Positions 1 to 7,853 of a stretch of 41,343 nucleotides of DNA are shown piece after piece. The notes below the pieces were generated by a model. The model saw nothing but the letters and a program-made list of their open reading frames with translations, was not told the DNA's origin and did no database searches. The DNA comes from an uncultured Pelagibacteraceae bacterium (GTDB lineage: Bacteria > Pseudomonadota > Alphaproteobacteria > Pelagibacterales > Pelagibacteraceae). The stretch spans positions 1 to 41,343 of the forward strand of contig CACLHJ010000004.1 in assembly GCA_902606645.1 (NCBI GenBank), given 5' to 3'. The first letter of the stretch is position 1. The number at the start of each line of letters is the position of its first letter. The position numbers and the translations under genes are program-made.

Positions 1-267
1 GTCTATACAGATAAAACTACTTATGAAGGTGAGTGGGTTGCAACAAAAAAGCAAGGTCAGGGAGTAGAAACTTGGCCTAATGGATATATCTATAAAGGAG
101 AATTTGAAAATAGTGTATGGAGTGGGCGGGGACTTTTAACATTCCCAGATGGTTCTACTTATGATGGCGAATGGGCCAACGGCTTTATGAATGGTCAAGG
201 AACATTTACTTGGGCAGACGGAAAACAAAAATCAGGAATTTGGAAAAACGGAAAATTACAGGAATAA
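1..267 (+). CDS. MORN-repeat protein, C-terminal part (5' end outside window)
   Basis: The frame is open from the first base and ends with TAA at 265-267. The 88 visible residues hold about three to four MORN repeats, seen as the recurring YEGEW, YKGEF and YDGEW cores, each followed about ten residues later by a G-x-G pair (GQG, GRG, GQG). MORN repeats form beta-hairpin rods that bind proteins or lipids; no enzymatic role can be read here. The stop codon overlaps the start of the next gene (TAATG), so the two are probably cotranslated. The N-terminus, and so any signal peptide or catalytic domain, lies outside the window. Confidence 0.8.
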   Translation, partial: VYTDKTTYEGEWVATKKQGQGVETWPNGYIYKGEFENSVWSGRGLLTFPDGSTYDGEWANGFMNGQGTFTWADGKQKSGIWKNGKLQE

Positions 268-2714
268 TGTCTCAAGAAAATTATTTTACTAAATTAAAAG
301 AATTACCAGAGTCTGTTAGACAGTTTGGAGGATTAATAATTATTACATTAATTATAATCTTATCTTTTTTAATTTTAAATAACATTTTTGGAGAAGGTGA
401 TGATTTAGTTAAAAGAATGAAAATCGAAGAAGATAGAATTGCAGAAGAGAGAAAATTAAATGAATTAATTTCAACTCTGCCATCTGGAATTTTAGTTACT
501 TTTGATGGAACTGATCATCATAGATTATCCGACGAGGTTTATGAGAAAGTCTGCAAAGCTACAAAACTTATCCCTCAAAGAGCAATAATGGGAGCTAACT
601 TCCTCAATTTTAGAGCACATGAAATTTATACAATTAATGGCAATAAAATTGATGAGACATTTGTTGAGTGGGATGAAGAAAAAAATAAATGTTTTGCAGG
701 TTTTACAGTGAGTGGAAATAATGTTGGTGTCGATGAAAAAATTAAATTAAAGTCTAAAGATAAATGTTTTGCAATATTTGCAGCTCCTGGACAAGACATG
801 GATGTTACAAAGCAAAATCCACCTACTGATTTAATTATTTATATTAAAAGAGCAAATATTATTGATGACAAACAATTAACTGTTATTCCAAACCCTGTCT
901 TTGAACCTTCGCACGAGGAGAATATAAATAAAGCAAGTAGTATATCTTATGAGGTTAAAGAAGGTGATTACATCCAGGTAATAAGTCCTACTGGAAGACA
1001 ATGTTCAGACTTTGTAGCATTTGACACAAGGAAACTAGAAAAAGGAATTGAGAAAGGGTTGGATTGGCAAACAACAAGAACTTTCATGGGAAATACATTT
1101 CCAGGACCAGGATTATTTTCTAAATTTTATGATACTGACCACGAACCTTTGGTAGAAGTAATTAGAGATACCGTTGGTAAACATGATACTTTTAATCTTG
1201 CCTGTACTTCAAAGTACTATGAAGATGCTGGTTATTTTGGCCATGCAAATTGCTCTGATAATTTGTCAGAAAGTATGTCTAAGTACGGTCTTCAGAAACA
1301 AAAAGGTTGGCACGCAATTAATTTATTTTTTAATACTTCTGAAGGTGGATTAAACTCTGTTGTCTCAGATGAATCATATTCGCGTCCTGGTGATTATGTC
1401 ATGTTTAGAGCCTTAAAAGATTTAACTATTGGAACTACAGCATGTCCAAGCGATATAGATCCTTGTAATTCATGGAATCCAACTAATATTTTTGTTAGAA
1501 CGTATGAAAAAAAAAAAGAATTTACTAAATCATTTGCATTTAGAATGAAAACAGACTCTGAAAAAAAACTAACAAGAAACTCTGGCTTTTATGAAAGAAC
1601 ATCAAAGCTAACTAGAAACTTTATAGATGCTAGAGGTTTTTGGCTTCCAAATGATTACACAAAACACGGGCTTGTTAATGAGTACAACGCTTGCAGAAAC
1701 GATGCAGTTTTAATTGATTTATCTTCGTTAAGAAAATTTGAAATTATTGGCCCTGATGCAGAAGAATTATTAAATTATACACTTACAAGAAACATTAAAA
1801 AATTATCGGTAGGTCAAGTTGTATATTCTGCAATGTGCTACGAAAATGGAATGATGTTTGATGACGGTACTCTTTTAAGATTAAGTGAGACTGGTTTTAG
1901 ATGGATTTGTGGAGATGAATATGGAGGTGAATGGTTAAAAGAAATTGCAAAAAAGAAAAATTTCAATGCAAATATAAAAAATTCAACAGACCAAATAAGT
2001 AACGTTTCATTACAAGGTCCAAAAAGTAGAGAAATTTTAAAAAAGATAATTTTTACACCTCCTACTCAACCCTCTATAGATGAACTTGGTTGGTTTAGAT
2101 TTAGCATTTGCAGAATAGAAGAGTTGCAAGGAATACCGTTGATTGTTTCTAGAACTGGTTATACTGGTGAACTTGGATATGAAATTTGGTGTCACCCTAA
2201 ACATGCTCCTGAGGTCTGGGATAAATTAATGGAAGCAGGAAAAGAAGATGGTTTGATCCCTGCAGGATTTGGAGCTTTAGACAAACTAAGAATTGAAGCA
2301 GGGCTAATTTTATTTGGTAATGAGTTTGATGGACAACAAGATCCTTTTGAGGCAGGTATTGGTTTTGCAGTTCCATTGAAAACAAAGGAAGAGAATTTTA
2401 TTGGTAAAGAAGAATTAATAAAAAGAAAAAATAACCCTCAAAAAAAACTTGTTGGGTTAGAATTATCAGGTAAAGAAATTGCGGGTCATGGTGACTGTGT
2501 TCATATCGGAAGATCTCAAGTTGGTGTGGTTACAAGTGGATGTTTATCCTCAACTTTAAATAAAAATATAGCATTATGTAGAATGGACATGCAGTATTCA
2601 GAGATTGGAACTGAGGTTGAAATTGGTAAAATTGATGGTCATCAAAAAAGAATAACTGCCAAAGTAGTTGCCTTTCCTTTTTATGACCCAACTAAGTCTA
2701 GAGTAAAATCATAA
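267..2714 (+). CDS. Membrane-anchored DUF1989-GcvT (aminomethyltransferase) fusion protein
   Basis: I take ATG 267 as the start because it overlaps the MORN stop codon and places a hydrophobic helix at residues about 21-42; an in-frame ATG at 171 lies inside the MORN gene. The product is 815 aa. Order of parts: short N-tail, one membrane segment, a charged helix and an unrecognised domain (about 45-220), a DUF1989 domain (about 222-411) and a GcvT-like folate-binding aminomethyltransferase domain (about 450-815). DUF1989 hallmarks are HDTFNLAC, the HANC motif and ACPSDIDPCNSWNPT. The GcvT part shows the FDDGT motif and SRTGYTGELGYE. DUF1989 proteins include the urea-carboxylase-associated proteins shown to act as carboxyguanidine deiminases. 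GcvT-family proteins, including DmdA and the C-terminal half of SoxA, move one-carbon units to tetrahydrofolate. The substrate is unknown. The neighbouring FAD oxidoreductase suggests an N-methyl or amidino compound (inference). There is an 11-A tract at 1507-1517. Confidence 0.85.
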   Translation: MSQENYFTKLKELPESVRQFGGLIIITLIIILSFLILNNIFGEGDDLVKRMKIEEDRIAEERKLNELISTLPSGILVTFDGTDHHRLSDEVYEKVCKATKLIPQRAIMGANFLNFRAHEIYTINGNKIDETFVEWDEEKNKCFAGFTVSGNNVGVDEKIKLKSKDKCFAIFAAPGQDMDVTKQNPPTDLIIYIKRANIIDDKQLTVIPNPVFEPSHEENINKASSISYEVKEGDYIQVISPTGRQCSDFVAFDTRKLEKGIEKGLDWQTTRTFMGNTFPGPGLFSKFYDTDHEPLVEVIRDTVGKHDTFNLACTSKYYEDAGYFGHANCSDNLSESMSKYGLQKQKGWHAINLFFNTSEGGLNSVVSDESYSRPGDYVMFRALKDLTIGTTACPSDIDPCNSWNPTNIFVRTYEKKKEFTKSFAFRMKTDSEKKLTRNSGFYERTSKLTRNFIDARGFWLPNDYTKHGLVNEYNACRNDAVLIDLSSLRKFEIIGPDAEELLNYTLTRNIKKLSVGQVVYSAMCYENGMMFDDGTLLRLSETGFRWICGDEYGGEWLKEIAKKKNFNANIKNSTDQISNVSLQGPKSREILKKIIFTPPTQPSIDELGWFRFSICRIEELQGIPLIVSRTGYTGELGYEIWCHPKHAPEVWDKLMEAGKEDGLIPAGFGALDKLRIEAGLILFGNEFDGQQDPFEAGIGFAVPLKTKEENFIGKEELIKRKNNPQKKLVGLELSGKEIAGHGDCVHIGRSQVGVVTSGCLSSTLNKNIALCRMDMQYSEIGTEVEIGKIDGHQKRITAKVVAFPFYDPTKSRVKS

Positions 2715-2719
2715 ATTAA

Positions 2720-3070
2720 ATGCCAAGAGACAAAAAAACTCTATTGAATTTCTGGGAAGATCAGATGAAGCAGTCACATACTTCAAGCAATTATTTTTTT
2801 AGAAAGTCTCCTTCTCATTATCATATGATGTTATTAGTAATGTCAGCATATAAAGAAAATAAAAAATTATCTGTTGAAGAGCTTAAAACAAAATTATTTA
2901 AAACATCTAGACCAAAATCGGCGCTGATTATTACAGAGGCTTGTGAAAAAGGATTCTTCCTATTAGAAAAAACTTCAACAGATCAAAGAATTAAAAATAT
3001 TAAGCCAAGCGACTCTTTTATTAAAGAGTTCAATGAATATTTAATTACTCTTAAAAATATAAGCTATTAA
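2720..3070 (+). CDS. Small MarR-like winged-helix protein (putative regulator)
   Basis: This 116-aa protein starts five bases after the fusion gene stops, so it is very likely in the same transcript. Residues about 38-110 match the layout of a MarR-type winged helix: a helix (SVEELKTKLF), a recognition-like helix (RPKSALIITEACEKGFF), a wing containing STDQRIKNIKPS, and a C-terminal helix. The wing lies where MarR proteins carry the D-x-R of the DxRxx motif. I infer a DNA-binding regulator, possibly of the adjoining oxidoreductase and nitrogen genes. It lacks the long dimerisation helices of typical MarR proteins (about 140-150 aa), so it may be a reduced form or a different wHTH family. Confidence 0.55.
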   Translation: MPRDKKTLLNFWEDQMKQSHTSSNYFFRKSPSHYHMMLLVMSAYKENKKLSVEELKTKLFKTSRPKSALIITEACEKGFFLLEKTSTDQRIKNIKPSDSFIKEFNEYLITLKNISY

Positions 3071-3172
3071 GCACTTATTTCAGTTAAGTTAAAAGTTTAT
3101 ATTTTATATATATACTTTTTAGTTCTAAAAATAATTATATTAATTCTACTTTGTAAAAAATAAGGTTTTGAA

Positions 3173-4498
3173 ATGTCATTACCCACAAAAGCAAAAGTAG
3201 TCATTATAGGTGGTGGAATACACGGTTTAAGTACCGCATGGAAACTATCTGAAACGTATAAAAATCCTGGAGACATAGTTGTTCTAGAAAAGAAAGATAC
3301 TGCTGCAGGTGCAAGTGGAATTGCATGTGGTGTTGTAAGAAATAATTATTTTCAGCCAGCAATGAGAGAATTAATGGCACATTCAGTTTCTGTATGGGAA
3401 AGTGATCCTGATGCTTTCAAATATAATGCAGTTGGATATTTGCAAATTTCACCTGAAGTTATGCATGAAGACGTAGCTTCAATTTATGAGCAGCAAAAAG
3501 CAATTGGTTATGAATCAGAATTTATAGAGGGTGAAAAAGATTGTACGAATTATATGAAAGGTATGTTCGATGATTGGCAAGCAAAAGGTATAACTTCTAT
3601 CTTGCATGAAAAAAAAGGAGGCTATGCATTCAATGTTGACTCGATAAAAGCACTCGAAAAAAAATCAACATCAAATGGTGTGAACGTATTCAAAGAAGTT
3701 AAGGTAACCGGTTTTAAAAGAGGAAGTAATAGTAAAGCTGTAACTGGTGTAGAAACAGATAAAGGTACAATTGAGTGCGAACAAGTAGTTGTCGGCGCAG
3801 GTCCTTGGGTAAGAGATTTTTGGAACATGTTAGAACTTCCAAAAACTGCAAATATAAAAGACAAAGATGGTAAATTACATACTACTGATATGTGGAAATA
3901 CTGGATGCTGCAAGAAGGTGTTCTAGGTGTTGAACCAGATTTTTTAAAAATGAATGATGGCAATCAACCTCCTGTTATTCATGTCGACTCAACTGCCCCT
4001 TTATATTCTGATACAACAAAAAAATTAATTACTGATAAAATTTGGGGGATATATTACAAGCCAGATATCGAAGGACTAGGAGTACAGGGTGGAACATCCC
4101 CTTACATAGTTGATAAACATTTTGATCAAGTTAATGTTGATCCATATGGTGTAGAGTCACCTGAATACCAAACTACTGAGGCATTTAATGATATGTGGTG
4201 CTCAGCTTTAGCACATTGTCAAAAAAGATTTGAAGGAAAATCTGCTTTGTATAGGAAAGGACCATCTGGAGGACTTGGATGTATGACACCAGACTCATTT
4301 CCAATCTTTGATAGATTTTTAGAAAATGTTTATATGATTGCTGATGCAAATCATGGATATAAAATGATTGGTGTAGGTGAGCTTGTTGCAAAAGAAATTC
4401 TGGGTACTGAAAGTGATTTATTAAAACCGTTTAGATTCAACCGTTACGAGAAAGGTGAACTTCACCCTACTTCGAACAGTCCGTTCCCTTGGAGTTAA
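3173..4498 (+). CDS. FAD-dependent oxidoreductase, sarcosine oxidase beta / dimethylglycine dehydrogenase-like
   Basis: A 441-aa DAO-family flavoprotein. The N-terminus has the dinucleotide-binding motif VVIIGGGIHGLSTAWKLSE (about residues 9-27), followed by the family ASGIACGVVRNNY segment. The C-terminal FAD-contacting part reads ANHGYKMIGVG. Size and layout fit SoxB or MgdA subunits (about 410-440 aa), which oxidise N-methyl or N-substituted amino acids such as sarcosine or N-methylglutamate. No separate SoxA, SoxD or SoxG gene is nearby. The only folate-type partner in the cluster is the GcvT domain of the fusion gene upstream. The 102-base gap upstream is AT-rich and may hold its promoter, but no convincing -35/-10 pair stands out. 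The substrate is not known. Confidence 0.82.
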   Translation: MSLPTKAKVVIIGGGIHGLSTAWKLSETYKNPGDIVVLEKKDTAAGASGIACGVVRNNYFQPAMRELMAHSVSVWESDPDAFKYNAVGYLQISPEVMHEDVASIYEQQKAIGYESEFIEGEKDCTNYMKGMFDDWQAKGITSILHEKKGGYAFNVDSIKALEKKSTSNGVNVFKEVKVTGFKRGSNSKAVTGVETDKGTIECEQVVVGAGPWVRDFWNMLELPKTANIKDKDGKLHTTDMWKYWMLQEGVLGVEPDFLKMNDGNQPPVIHVDSTAPLYSDTTKKLITDKIWGIYYKPDIEGLGVQGGTSPYIVDKHFDQVNVDPYGVESPEYQTTEAFNDMWCSALAHCQKRFEGKSALYRKGPSGGLGCMTPDSFPIFDRFLENVYMIADANHGYKMIGVGELVAKEILGTESDLLKPFRFNRYEKGELHPTSNSPFPWS

Positions 4499-4568
4499 AC
4501 TTCAAGCCTAGACACAAATAAATTTTTCAGCTACGCTTTATAAAATTTATAATTCATTAAGGGGAAAA

Positions 4569-6038
4569 ATGACTGATCTAGAAAAACACGTTAACCAACC
4601 TGGAAGAAATAAATTAGTTAAACAGGTTAGAGCTAAAATAAATGAACTAGGAATTGAATATATTTTTTTCCAATTTATATCGGTTACAGGAAGAGTTGTT
4701 GGTAAAGGTATTCCCACAGATCATTGGGAAAGAACGTGTGAAAAAGGTTTTCAATTAGTTTATGGGGCAACAGCCAACCTATTTACTGATCGTCATGGCA
4801 GTTATATTGGTTATGGTCCAGAGGCAAAGGAACTTGTTGGTATTCCTGATCCAGAAACGTTTTGTCAACTTCCTTGGGATAAAAAAGTAGCAAGAGTTTT
4901 TGTTACTTGTTTTAGAAATAGAGAAGAAAGAGAAAACCCTGGTGCTCATTTAACCTCAGACTGTCGTGGTAATTTGAGAATTCATGCTCAAGAATTCAAG
5001 AAAAAACACGGATATCAATTAAGAGTTGGAACTGAGCCTGAGATGATGTGGTTAACAAAAAATGAAGATGGTACTCCAACTGGTAAAGGTTTTTCTAAAC
5101 CATATTGTTATCACATTGACCAATTTGAATCTTTAAGACCAGTTTTTATGCAAGTTATGAAATATGCAAGAGCTATGGGTTTAGATATGATCCAAGGCGA
5201 TCATGAAGATGCCCCAGGTCAGCTAGAATTAAACTGGATGTATGATGATGTTTTGAGAAATGCTGATAGATTATCTACATATAGACAGATCTGTGCACAA
5301 GTAGCCAGAGAATTTAATTTAATTGCTTGCTTTATGACCAAACCATTTATGGGTGTATCTGCAAGTGGATGTCATACTAATATGTCTTTATGGACAGGTG
5401 GAAAAGATAAAGTTAATAAATTATCACACAAATCTCTTCCAGCAATGGACGAGGTATTTACATATGTTGAAGGTGGAAAAAATACATTCATGCCTGACAC
5501 TAAAGATGTCCAACTGCCAGGAAAAGTAGGTTTAAAAGCAATCGGAGGTGTTATGAAGCATCTCGGAGCCTTAACTGCAATTGGTTCGTCTACAGTAAAC
5601 TCATATAGAAGATTATGGGATACAGGTTTTTGGGCACCAGTTTATGCTGATTGGGGATATCAAAATAGAACTTGTGGATTAAGGGTATCAGCACCTGGAA
5701 GATTTGAATATCGTTCAGTGGACTCGATGCACAATCCATATTTGATGGGTTCAGGATTATTAAAATGTTTTGACGATGGGATATCAAATAATATTGATCC
5801 AGGTAAACCAGAGTCTAGAAGTATGTACGAAGCTCAAGCAGCTGGTAAACAGGTTAAAAAGTTACCTTTAAGCCTTGGTCAAGCACTTGATCGTTTAGCA
5901 GAAGATGAGGTTATTAAATCAGCTATGCCAGATGAAATGTATAAAGTTTTTCATTGGTATAAAAATGATGAATGGGAAAGATTTTTAGGTGCAACAACTC
6001 AATGGGATCTGGATACTTATCTTGATTGTCTTCCATAG
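4569..6038 (+). CDS. Glutamine synthetase-family enzyme (type III/GlnT-related, possible gamma-glutamyl-amine ligase)
   Basis: A 489-aa GS-fold ligase preceded by an AAGGGG ribosome site. ATP/metal-site motifs are present: TEPEMMW (first glutamates), QGDHEDAPGQLELNW, GCHTNMSLW, the arginines in NSYRR, and RFEYRS. It ends with TQWDLDTYLDCLP, like the GlnT group, but is about 50 aa longer than the second GS in this window (11692-13017) and clearly diverged from it. GS-family members in such clusters make glutamine or gamma-glutamyl amides such as gamma-glutamylmethylamide. Lying directly before glxBCD, it probably supplies the amide that GlxB hydrolyses (inference). The GSI adenylylation tyrosine context is not seen. 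It could be a plain glutamine synthetase. Confidence 0.85.
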   Translation: MTDLEKHVNQPGRNKLVKQVRAKINELGIEYIFFQFISVTGRVVGKGIPTDHWERTCEKGFQLVYGATANLFTDRHGSYIGYGPEAKELVGIPDPETFCQLPWDKKVARVFVTCFRNREERENPGAHLTSDCRGNLRIHAQEFKKKHGYQLRVGTEPEMMWLTKNEDGTPTGKGFSKPYCYHIDQFESLRPVFMQVMKYARAMGLDMIQGDHEDAPGQLELNWMYDDVLRNADRLSTYRQICAQVAREFNLIACFMTKPFMGVSASGCHTNMSLWTGGKDKVNKLSHKSLPAMDEVFTYVEGGKNTFMPDTKDVQLPGKVGLKAIGGVMKHLGALTAIGSSTVNSYRRLWDTGFWAPVYADWGYQNRTCGLRVSAPGRFEYRSVDSMHNPYLMGSGLLKCFDDGISNNIDPGKPESRSMYEAQAAGKQVKKLPLSLGQALDRLAEDEVIKSAMPDEMYKVFHWYKNDEWERFLGATTQWDLDTYLDCLP

Positions 6039-6066
6039 ATCTTAAAATAAAAGAAGGGTATAAAAT

Positions 6067-7011
6067 ATGTGTGGTATCGCAGGTTTAATTCATAGAGGTA
6101 AATCTTCAAATGTTGGAAGTGAACTTCAAGGTATGCTTCAAGCATTAAAACACAGAGGTGAAGACTCAACAGGTTATGCTTTATACGGAGATACGGATGG
6201 TAAAAATTTTATTATGCGTTTTAAGGTTGGAGAAAATGTTGGAGAAGGTAGTTCTTCAGTTATGGAAGATGTTTCAGTCTACGATGAGAGAAAAAAGATT
6301 GTTGATCAAACTCTATCTGAAATGGGTGCAAAAATTATTAAAGAGGAAAGAACTCTCCCTTACTCGTTAAGATATGAAGTCGATTATGAAACTAAAGATC
6401 TATTAGATTTTTCTCAAAGAATTGAAAGTATTCCTGGAGTAGAAATATTATCAATGGGAAAATCTTTAGAAGTAATTAAAGACTTAGGGAATGCAAAAAT
6501 GGTATGTGATAGATATAGTTTAGATAAACTTGTTGGAACACATGCTATTGGTCATGCACGAATGGCAACTGAGTCTGGTGTAGATATAAAATCAGCCCAC
6601 CCTTTCTGGGGTTATCCTTTCAGCGATGTGTCAGTTGTTCATAATGGACAACTTACAAATTATTGGAACAACAGAAGAGTTTTGGAAAATAAAGGTATGA
6701 GATTTATGTCAGAATGTGACTCGGAATTGATTGCAGTTTATATAGCGCAAAAAATGAGAGAAGGAGCAAGTCTTGAAGAAGGAATGAAAGACTCTCTAAC
6801 TGGTCTAGACGGTGTATTTACTTATTTTGTAGCAACCAAGGATTCATTAGGTATGGCAAAAGATACTATGGCAGCAAAACCTTTGGTGCTTTACGAGTCA
6901 GATGATTTAGTTGCAATGGGATCAGAAGAGATAGCAATCAGATCTGTGTTACCACAAGAAATTGATACTTATGATCCTTTTGATGGAGAGGTAAAAGTAT
7001 GGCAAATATAA
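6067..7011 (+). CDS. glxB: Class II glutamine amidotransferase subunit (GlxB/MgsA-like)
   Basis: A 314-aa Ntn-hydrolase domain. It begins MCGIAGL, so Cys2 becomes the N-terminal nucleophile after Met removal. Further motifs are the KHRGEDSTGYA segment, GHARMATES and the HPFWGY/VVHNGQLTNY pair that shape the glutamine site. In full-length GltB this domain releases ammonia from glutamine; here it stands alone, as in the rhizobial glxBCD and methylotroph mgsABC sets. It follows the GS gene by 28 bases and overlaps glxC by 13 bases, which argues for translational coupling and a GlxBCD complex. The amide could be glutamine or a gamma-glutamyl amide from the upstream GS-family enzyme. Confidence 0.88.
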   Translation: MCGIAGLIHRGKSSNVGSELQGMLQALKHRGEDSTGYALYGDTDGKNFIMRFKVGENVGEGSSSVMEDVSVYDERKKIVDQTLSEMGAKIIKEERTLPYSLRYEVDYETKDLLDFSQRIESIPGVEILSMGKSLEVIKDLGNAKMVCDRYSLDKLVGTHAIGHARMATESGVDIKSAHPFWGYPFSDVSVVHNGQLTNYWNNRRVLENKGMRFMSECDSELIAVYIAQKMREGASLEEGMKDSLTGLDGVFTYFVATKDSLGMAKDTMAAKPLVLYESDDLVAMGSEEIAIRSVLPQEIDTYDPFDGEVKVWQI

Positions 7012-7853
7012 AAACAAGTGAGAAAAAGTCCAAAGCCCAATCAATGGGAATGCATACTGAGGTATTAACAGGAAGAACTCAGCAAAAGTTTTTTAACCCT
7101 GATGAAGCTGAAAACTTTTATTATTTTGGAACTTACGATGTTGACTTTAATAAAAGAACAGACTTAGACGTAATGAATATGTCAGCACCAGAGGCTAATA
7201 AAGAAATAGATAACTTAATGAGCCAAGGATATGGAACAATAGTAATTAAAAATCCACAAGGAAAACACAGTTTAGGTGTTGGTATTTTAAATAAACTAAA
7301 TTTAATTTTTGAAGGAAGTTTAGGTTATTTTGGAATGGGATCTTGTGATGGTCCAATAGTTAGAATCAATGGGAGAGTTGGTTGGTCATGTGCAGAAAAC
7401 TTAATGGCTGGAAAAGTAGTTATTGAAAAAAACGCAGGTTCATGTTTTGGAGCTGCAATTAGAGGTGGAGATTTAATCTGCAAGGGTAGTGTTGGTGCAA
7501 GAACTGGTATCGATATGAAAGGTGGAACAATTATTATTGGTGGAGATGCTGGTGCATTCACTGGTTTTATGATGCAAAGGGGAAGAATAATTATCCTTGG
7601 AGATGTTGGAATAAATTTAGGTGATTCTATGTATGATGGGACAATTTTCGTAGGTGGAGAAATTGGATCATATGGTAGTGATGCAGTAGATGCAGAATTG
7701 ACATCTAGTGATCAAGATTGGTTAAGACGAAAACTAAAGGTTGCAGAAATAGGTGAAGATTTTGACGTTAGCAAAATGAAAAAAATTGTAGCTGGTAAAA
7801 AACTTTGGAATTACGATAATTTAGAACCTACAGAGAAGAAGGGAGCAATTTAA
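6999..7853 (+). CDS. glxC: Glutamate synthase GXGXG-domain subunit (GlxC/MgsB-like)
   Basis: A 284-aa protein whose residues about 85-235 form the right-handed beta-helix of the glutamate synthase alpha C-terminal domain. The repeats read GSLGYFGMGS, GRVGWSCAEN, GSVGARTGIDMKGG, GDAGAFTGFMMQRG and GDVGINLGDSMYDG. This domain is structural in GltB and links the amidotransferase and FMN domains. It overlaps glxB by 13 bases, and its TAA shares a base with the glxD ATG (TAATG at 7851-7855). A lysine-rich start (KTSEKKSKAQ) precedes the domain. Function is inferred from the GlxBCD/MgsABC arrangement. Confidence 0.88.
   Translation: MANIKTSEKKSKAQSMGMHTEVLTGRTQQKFFNPDEAENFYYFGTYDVDFNKRTDLDVMNMSAPEANKEIDNLMSQGYGTIVIKNPQGKHSLGVGILNKLNLIFEGSLGYFGMGSCDGPIVRINGRVGWSCAENLMAGKVVIEKNAGSCFGAAIRGGDLICKGSVGARTGIDMKGGTIIIGGDAGAFTGFMMQRGRIIILGDVGINLGDSMYDGTIFVGGEIGSYGSDAVDAELTSSDQDWLRRKLKVAEIGEDFDVSKMKKIVAGKKLWNYDNLEPTEKKGAI

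Noticed and set aside
171-266. Start of the DUF1989-GcvT gene at ATG 171
   Set aside because: This stretch encodes MORN repeats in another frame; ATG 267 overlaps the MORN stop as coupled genes do.
3071-3172. Possible riboswitch before the FAD oxidoreductase
   Set aside because: The stretch is AT-rich and lacks paired GC stems; no known riboswitch core can be recognised.
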